Positions 57,614-64,000 of a stretch of 64,000 bases of DNA are shown here, in pieces (within the stretch, counting starts at the first letter, position 1; every line of letters starts with the position of its first letter). Position numbers and translations under genes: made by a program. Below the pieces are notes generated by a model. It saw nothing but the letters and a program-made list of their open reading frames with translations. It had not been told where the DNA came from and did no database searches. This DNA is from Wallemia ichthyophaga EXF-994 (Eukaryota > Basidiomycota > Wallemiomycetes > Wallemiales > Wallemiaceae), in NCBI RefSeq assembly GCF_000400465.1, contig NW_008806287.1:62001-126000 (forward strand), read 5' to 3'.

Positions 57614-57779
57614 ATATTTCCCACTCCCTTGTATGTCTAACATAAGTAAACATGTTTCTGATTTTGAATTCCTACTTTTGAATTGCTTCAATGATCAATT
57701 TCTGGGTTTGACTCAGTAATGGCGAATTGCTAATCAGAATAATTACTAACATTTTCACCATTGACCAGGTTTAAAAAGA

Positions 57780-59122
57780 TTAGGAATACTTATCGAAGTT
57801 ATTCAAGCAATACATTACCGACTCATCTAAATTGACATCCTTGATTACATCTGTGTACTTGATTAGACATAAGTGCAACAGCTCTTCAATCATAGATGGA
57901 TTGAGTTCTTCGAGGTTCGAAATTTGCAAGACAGATAAGGTTTGATTGGATTGACAGTAAGATCGCAATCTCATGTTAAATTGTTCTAGAGAGTTGTGCG
58001 GTGTATGTAGAACTATAATTCCATTATTTAATTTTAATTGAGAGATATCGGTTGATTGCAAAATGCGAGGAAGAGTATCCAGAAGAATTTGAGGACTAAT
58101 TAGAGCCAAACCTCTACTTCTATTCCAGGCGCACCAAAGGGTATCTAATGTGATGATAGATTTGTAATTTTGAGCGAATAAATTTGTTAAAATAATTCGC
58201 AACTCGTTGTAGTATAAAGATGAATAGTCGTCGTCTTGATTGGATTGGTCGAGTGAAATAGAGTTGAAAGATGAAGTGAGGAATTGATTGATATTATTTG
58301 AATTGTTTGGTAAATGCTTAGATAATTTTTGCGAAATTCTGAGTAATTCGTCTGCTTTAAAAAATAAAGTGTCTAGATCTTTAAATGATTGATTCAAATC
58401 TGATTGATTTGTATTTGATTTACTATCGACTGACTTTAGTATACCGCTAATGCCAGCCATGTTATTATTATCAGTAGTGATGTCATCGAAATCATCATTC
58501 AACCAGCATTTAAAGTTCAATGAGACAGACAACTTGTTATAAAAGTTTGAGCCATCGCCCGATCTGAAGCTGAGTTTGATGAAGTTGATATCATCACTCT
58601 GTTGTTGGCTCAACCTGGTTGATTTCAAAGGCTCTTCACATATTTCGCATATTTCCATTGAAGGGTGGTTATCGAAAGTGCAAGATCTACACCTTGTTGA
58701 TGAAATTTCATTTGTTGAAGATTCTATTAAATCTTTTTTAGTGATTTTAACGCCACATAATTCACAAGTTTGACTAGATGACGGATTCCTATATGAGCAA
58801 ATTGAGCAAACCAAGACTGAATCACTGGCTTTGCTATTATCGTTATTGAAATTTATTGTAACTTTAGGTGAAGATTTCAAGAATCCGCTGAAATATTCAG
58901 TTTTACGAATTGACTTTAATTCCAAGTAAAACGACTTGGATATCGAATCGACTGTGTCTAAATAAAAAATTCTAAAGTTTGTTAAATATATTCTGCCGAG
59001 CTGTCTATCTTTGTCTTTCTCTTTGCTATGCGCTGTCAAAGCAGTACACGATAACGATAATCCACTCACTTCTTATAAACACCAACATTTTCATTCTTAA
59101 AAATAATTTTCTCGTTTTTCAT
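57780..59122 (-). CDS. VPS36: ESCRT-II subunit Vps36
   Basis: Two exons, 59070-59122 and 57780-59025, with a 44-nt intron, give 432 aa. The GLUE PH-like domain begins KNENVGVYKNKEKDKDRQL and RIYLTNFRIFYLD. Two NZF-type zinc fingers follow (C-x2-C...C-x2-C in CSICSYRNPSSSQTCELC and CRSCTFDNHPSMEICEIC), as inserted in the GLUE domain of yeast Vps36. The second half is EAP30 winged-helix, with WNRSRGLALISPQILLDTLP. The complex sorts ubiquitinated cargo into multivesicular bodies. The start at 59122 is the only ATG giving a sensible N-terminus. Confidence 0.93.
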
Positions 59123-59219
59123 CAAGTAAGCGTTTATAACTTTGGAGTTTATTGGGACTGCTTGCATTTCAGATTAGATGAATGTTATGCAGAAAGAACT
59201 TCAACAAATACAATAATAT

Positions 59220-61606
59220 TCATACAATTTCTAATTGTTTTAACCTTTTTGTTAAAATAACAGCTTTGTCCTCATCTAGACTCGTTATTGATATTCCATC
59301 CAATACCTTTAATGTATTGCATACGCTCTTCATTATTCCCCTGTAAGCTATACGCTTTATATAATCTTCATCCTTCATCTCCATCTCTACGTACTCCTTG
59401 TCCATCTTTATCCACTCTTCCACTTTCTCAATGCTCTCACTTCTCCGTTTCACTCTAATTGCAGGTATCGCAACCGCATACTTGGTCCTTTCATCTTTTA
59501 TATCAACGTAGTACTTCCTAGTACATGGGTTGTCCCTCAAATCTAGCACTTCCAACTCTATTAAACTGCTAATCACCTCATACGCTATATCGATATTTTC
59601 AATATCACATCGATTGATGCTTAACCTTTGTAATCTATTCAGATTCGTTAGCGTTTCAACATCCTTAATTGGATTCATATTTATGTTCAACACCCTCAAA
59701 TTTGGGCATACTTCGGAGAAATTCTTTGGTAACGCTCTCAAACCACAATTTGCTATCTCCAAGTACTCCAAATGGTAACAACATTCCGCTGGAAACGTTT
59801 CAGGTAAATTGTTTCCACTCAGGTAAAGCCTCTTGATATCCCTTATATCCTTCATCGATAATTCAAAGTATTCCCCTTTTTGCTCCCTACACGATAGGTT
59901 CTCCAGCTTTTTCAATTCACTTATTCCAGATAGCGCACTTAGTTTGTTGTTGTCTATGAATAGAGTTCTGACTTTCGTTACCATTCGAACGTCTAGCGTT
60001 TTAAGTCTGTTATTTGAGACTCTCAACACTTTCAAATGATCAAACTTTGCGTTCAACTTGAGCTCTTTCAAAAAGTTACTATCCAAAGAGAGGAATGACA
60101 AATTCTTGAGCTCTTCAATGCCCCGAATGCCGATTATTTCATTATTACTCAAATCCATATATTCTATTTCTTGCCATTGGTAATTACTAAAATCTAGCGC
60201 ATGCAAAACATTTCTCGAAACTGAAAGCTTTTGAAGTCCTTTGATGCCATCTAGTCCTTCAAGACTATGTAGTTTGTTATCGTCAAGGTTCAAATGACGT
60301 AAATGTAATAAAGACTTCAAAGCTATGAACTTGATTAGACACTTTGACATCAAAGTCCGCTAGATTACCTACGTTTAACACACGTGATCTTATTCTTTGA
60401 TAAATCTAGATATTGTAGATTTCCAGCTTCGAGGCCAATTTGAACGAGTGATTGAATACTTCTGTTACAAAAGCTAGCTTTTGTTGCCAAGTTTAAGTTT
60501 ATTTCTTGGGTGATATCCTGATTCGATAACTCGCTCAACGTTCGATGAAATAAGCTAGAAGAATCAGGTCTAGATAAGCTGTCTGATCGAAAGAACTCAG
60601 ACGCAGGTGATGATTTTATCATTTCGTTTTGACTATTTGAATTGAAAACATTTCTAAGAGCCTCCTGATTTTTGAGACTCGACTTTCTCAGAGATTTTGG
60701 TGAAGGGTGTTTGAAAGAGACCGAGCGCAAAGGTGTATTTGTAGACGAGCCTTTAAAAGCTGAACGACGATTGAGTGAGTTTCTCAAAGATGATTTTGGC
60801 TCTTCACCTAAACTCTCTATTCCTTCAAAAGGATCAGCATCGGAATCTGAATCGTAGAAACCTGATCTTGGTAGCCATTTTTTCAGATGTCTATCAAAGA
60901 CATAATTCCCATACTCTTCTTTGTACGGATAATCGTTTGGTTCAACGAATTTCAATGAGGTAGGACCCGGAGCTTTTTGACAAGTAAATTGTGATAACTT
61001 CGAAGTAGAAGGGGTTGCTGAATGATACACTTGAATTGAAGGTTGATTAAAGTCGTTGTGTGATTTTGATTTTGGTATAAAGCTCATATCAAAGTGATTT
61101 GGATCACGTAACTTGAGGAGGCTGATATCATCGTTCACAGGAGTTGAAGTTTTGAAAGGGGAATTGTCACTATCATTGAATCTGAGTAAGTCCATGAACT
61201 GATTAGCTTCCTTCAAGATGTCCCTATCAGATTTATGAGATGGCTCAAAGAGTGAAAGATCTTTGATGGATGAAGTGAGATTATCTGAGAGTTTTAATTT
61301 CTTCTTTGCTTGCTCAGTTTGTAAGGAATTTGAGCTGCTATTTGACGCGATATCTAACTCATCGACTAAAGCGTCGATATTGGTTTGACCGAACAGTGAT
61401 TTCGTAGGAGATTTTAATAAGTTATCAGAACTCTTTATAGTGGAATTAAACGTGAATTTAAAGTTATTGAATATATTCTCCAGATCCAGGCCATTTGAAC
61501 CTTTTGATTTCACCAGGGAGTTACTTGACTTTATGGAGTTCTTATGGGAATTTGATGACTTTGAGCCCCAATTCACTGATAAGTTTTCATCCTCAATATC
61601 ATCCAT
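59220..61606 (-). CDS. Nud1/Cdc11-like leucine-rich repeat scaffold
   Basis: Two exons, 60380-61606 and 59220-60329, give 778 aa. The 50-nt intron is placed so that the LRR spacing stays at 22 residues; its donor GTTAAA and acceptor AAG are weak, and other junctions are possible. Residues 1-360 are Ser/Asn/Lys-rich with many possible Cdk/polo/NDR sites and the family-like GNYVFDRHLKKWLP. The C-terminal half contains about ten leucine-rich repeats (LRHLNLDDNKLHSLEGLDGI, LKVLRVSNNRLKTLDV). Fungal Nud1/Cdc11 anchor the mitotic exit/septation network at the spindle pole body. Assignment is by that layout. Confidence 0.72.
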
Positions 61607-61713
61607 AATCGGACGCTGTCTTGCTTATGACTTCAAATCCTCGAACTTGAATGTTTGGTTTTAAGAATGTTTCATAAATTATTATCCTCTATTAATTTTA
61701 CATTTACTCTCAT

Positions 61714-63576
61714 CTACCTTTTTCCTTTCGAAACCTTTATTTTACGCTTCTTTTCAGATTTCGGTATCTTAGTCTTACGCTTTTCACGCTTTTCATCCTT
61801 CATTGCTTGCTTACGCTCCTTCTTTGTATCTTTGTCCTCATGTTTCTTGCCTCTAGGTGCTCTCTCCTTCCATTCACCCTTGTCTCCATCTTCGCTATCA
61901 CTCTCACTATCACTACCTTCATCTTCACTACTCATATCACTTGTATTATCATGATTTATCTTATCATCTTCATCATTACTGCTCTCAATGTTCTCGGCTG
62001 GACGCTCATTCGCTTCAGTTACACCAGTCGTTGTTCCATATATCAGATCAGCTCCTTCACCACGCCTTATCTTCTCAGCATCACGCTCAGGGTCAATGAC
62101 CTGGTCTAAAGTTCTTGGTATGTAAGATTGAAGGAATACTGCATCATCTTGCTTAATTTTTTCGTCTTCCTTGCCATTTTGATCGAAATCTTTGATTGCT
62201 CTTTCGATCCAAATCTGTAATTCTTGGTAGAGAACTTGGTCTTCTTCAACTTGGCCGATACTAGGACGCTCTCCCCAAGTGGGATTCTTTTCAAGACTTT
62301 CACGAGTGACGTATTCGAAGCTGTCCCTCAGTGATAGTGTCTCGACACCACGTTTTGAGAAAAAGTTCTCAATATTTCGCAAGTCTGAACGCAGAAAGTC
62401 GAATGCAGCAGGATGCTCTTGCTCAACTGATTGAGAGACATCAATTATATATAGTTGTGAATTATGATATCTGTGTTCGACGTCAGTTGAGTCAGTTGAA
62501 TCCTATAGTGATTGAAGACAACTTACAGAATATTGTATTCAGATAAGTCAGCATGTACAAGCCTGCAAGCTCTGTACATTTTCCTTACATTGACCATGAG
62601 CTGAGCATAAAGTTTTGGCAATTTAGATGAGGCGATTTGAGCATCTTTGAGTCTTGGTGAAGCCCATCCATCTTCTGTACCAAAGAACTCCATAATTAAA
62701 ACGTTTTCCCTGACTTCTATTGGTTGAGGACATGGCAAACCTTGATCCCAAAGTCGTTTGAGGTTCCTCATTTCCTTTTCTGCCCATAATCTCACCATCT
62801 TACGAGGGTTACTTTTGGCATAGCCTTTCCTGAATCTAAATTCTCCGCTGACATAACGATCACGGTCTTTAAAGACCAAAATAGAAGTTTTGTAGATCTT
62901 GATTGCCAATTGTATACCTTGACGATCTCTTTGCAGAGAGGGAGCAGAGCCATGATAGACATTTGCCTTTAGAGGTAGTCAGTTGGTGTATACGAGCGAG
63001 AAGGAAAAAGCACCTCTTTACCAGTGCTCAAGCAACCATTGATCTCAGATACGACACCGCGGTTGATCATTTTCAAAAGAATAAGACGAGTTCTTGGATC
63101 GAGTACTTGCTCAGTTGTAGCTCTATCGCTTTTGTCCTTCTCTTTAGATTTCTCTTTGGTGTACGGTGCCAGATTGATCTGCTGAGAGAACCTGGAGTTG
63201 AGAGAAGAGAGTTGATCTGGATGTGAGTGATCGTTGGATTGATCATTTGGAAGAGCGGCAGAATCATCACCGCCATCAGTCTTCTTTAGTGTAGACTTTG
63301 ATTTAGCGTGTGACTGCTTGATATGAAGTACTTGATTCTTTAGCTTGTTATATTGCTTGGTAAAGTCTGCGATTTGATTCATATCGTTTCATTCTTTTGC
63401 TTTAAAAACTTACCACCGCCTGCACCTTCCCAGTCCTGGTTGTCGATAATATCCGCGCTATCGTCAAACTCATCCAATGAATCGTCAGATCTATCCGATA
63501 ACTCATGACTGGAATCATCGATGTAAGTCACAGATTCTTCTCTCTCTGTTTCGTATGTACGTTCTCGTGAACCCAT
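61714..63576 (-). CDS. RIO1: RIO1 atypical protein kinase
   Basis: Four exons, 63414-63576, 63014-63366, 62527-62966 and 61714-62470, with introns of 47, 47 and 56 nt, give 570 aa. The second intron ends at AAG (62967) and joins GCLSTGKE to ANVYHGSAP. Kinase features: nucleotide-binding [28 protein letters not shown], catalytic [10 protein letters not shown] and, after the third splice, metal-binding [15 protein letters not shown]. The C-terminal tail is very rich in D, E, K and R, as in Rio1. Rio1 is needed for late maturation of the 40S ribosomal subunit. The first 50 residues are acidic and disordered. Confidence 0.96.
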
Positions 63577-63618
63577 AAGGCGATGATGGTTGATAAGACG
63601 TTGTAAATTTAAACAAAA

Positions 63619-64000
63619 CTAGTGGATATATTTTCTATATAAGTATCTGCTTAAATGGTATCTACGATGACTGTATTCGATCATAAACAAAATGGTGACC
63701 AAGCTAATTGCTGTCATCATTTTCTTGGCTGTGAATACTTTGGCCATCTTCTTAAGCAGCTCCATAAGCTTACTTGACTGGTCCTGGCGACTGTTTATTT
63801 TGCTCAAAGACTCTAAAACCCTTTCAATTTTGGCTTCAATCGCCTCTAAACGTACTTGAACGGCGGTGAAATCTTCAACATGAACATTATCACTGTCTTC
63901 TGATTTAGGCGTAACTTCAGCAACGCTGCTTGAAGGTAGAATTGCTCCTCGTATACGCTTGTTCGTATACTTGCTCAGGCTATGTGAATAAGTTTGAGGC
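63619..64000 (-). CDS. Tail-anchored coiled-coil membrane protein (partial)
   Basis: The frame runs off the right edge of the window, so only the C-terminal part is present; the frame is open from at least 63988 down to 63619. The sequence contains a hydrophilic segment with heptad-like spacing (VQVRLEAIEAKIERVLESLS, KLMELLKKMAKVF), then one TM helix (MMTAISLVTILFMIEYS) and a short basic tail (RRYHLSRYLYRKYIH). This is the layout of a tail-anchored protein. No family recognised. An ATAG acceptor-like site at about 63981 (minus strand) could mark an exon edge. Confidence 0.6.
   Translation of the reverse strand, partial: PQTYSHSLSKYTNKRIRGAILPSSSVAEVTPKSEDSDNVHVEDFTAVQVRLEAIEAKIERVLESLSKINSRQDQSSKLMELLKKMAKVFTAKKMMTAISLVTILFMIEYSHRRYHLSRYLYRKYIH

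Overview
The window reads as a gene-dense nuclear segment of a fungus, most likely a basidiomycete with a compact, AT-leaning genome; a Wallemia-like yeast or mould would fit. The lineage is inferred, because no database search was possible. The evidence is about 85 introns that I could model, nearly all 39-58 nt with GTRNGT-like donors and CTAAC/CTGAC-like branch sites. Gene content also fits: a mago nashi homologue, an NDUFA5-type complex I subunit, an ARPC2 subunit, a CWH43 fusion protein and a Chs7-type chitin synthase chaperone. Joining exons at these introns gives intact reading frames of the expected family length in almost every case. Coordinates below are whole coding spans, with exons listed in the evidence.

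Layout. 1-6.7 kb: a CENP-O/Mcm21-like kinetochore protein, a ChaC-type gamma-glutamylcyclotransferase, a nucleoside phosphorylase, chorismate synthase and the mitochondrial Fe-S scaffold NFU1. 6.7-13.2 kb: an AhpD-like protein, the ALG12 mannosyltransferase, a seven-TM-like membrane protein, a Gvp36-like BAR protein, mago nashi and mitoribosomal protein S10. 13.2-21.4 kb: a large HAM1-like repeat protein, a zinc-finger protein with unusual C2HC modules and a Q-rich protein. 21.5-32.9 kb: RPN8, a dead cutinase-like gene, a Dabb protein, cystathionine gamma-lyase, CIA1, histidinol-phosphate aminotransferase, NDUFA5, quinone oxidoreductase, a small secreted protein and YME2. 33-44.2 kb: a Chs7-like chaperone, ATP18, an Ivy1-like protein, the mitochondrial aspartate/glutamate carrier, NAD formate dehydrogenase, a 2-kb gene-poor gap and ARPC2. 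44.3-64 kb: a HEATR5/Laa1 protein, a sterol carrier protein, a C3HC (Rsm1/NIPA) protein, a POT1-like telomere protein, CWH43, VPS36, a Nud1/Cdc11-like scaffold, the RIO1 kinase and a tail-anchored protein cut by the right edge.

The genes are mostly unrelated housekeeping functions on both strands, and I see no operon-like or biosynthetic cluster. Several serve mitochondria (NFU1, S10, NDUFA5, YME2, ATP18, the carrier) and two serve Fe-S assembly (NFU1, CIA1). The points most worth a second look are a cutinase-like pseudogene whose stop falls inside the GYSQG nucleophile motif, an ATP18 gene whose start codon seems to be created by splicing, repeated use of AAG 3' splice sites, a protein built from C2HC fingers, and a HAM1-like protein with a tail of RRxSM-type repeats. 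I found no tRNA, rRNA, CRISPR array or intact mobile element.
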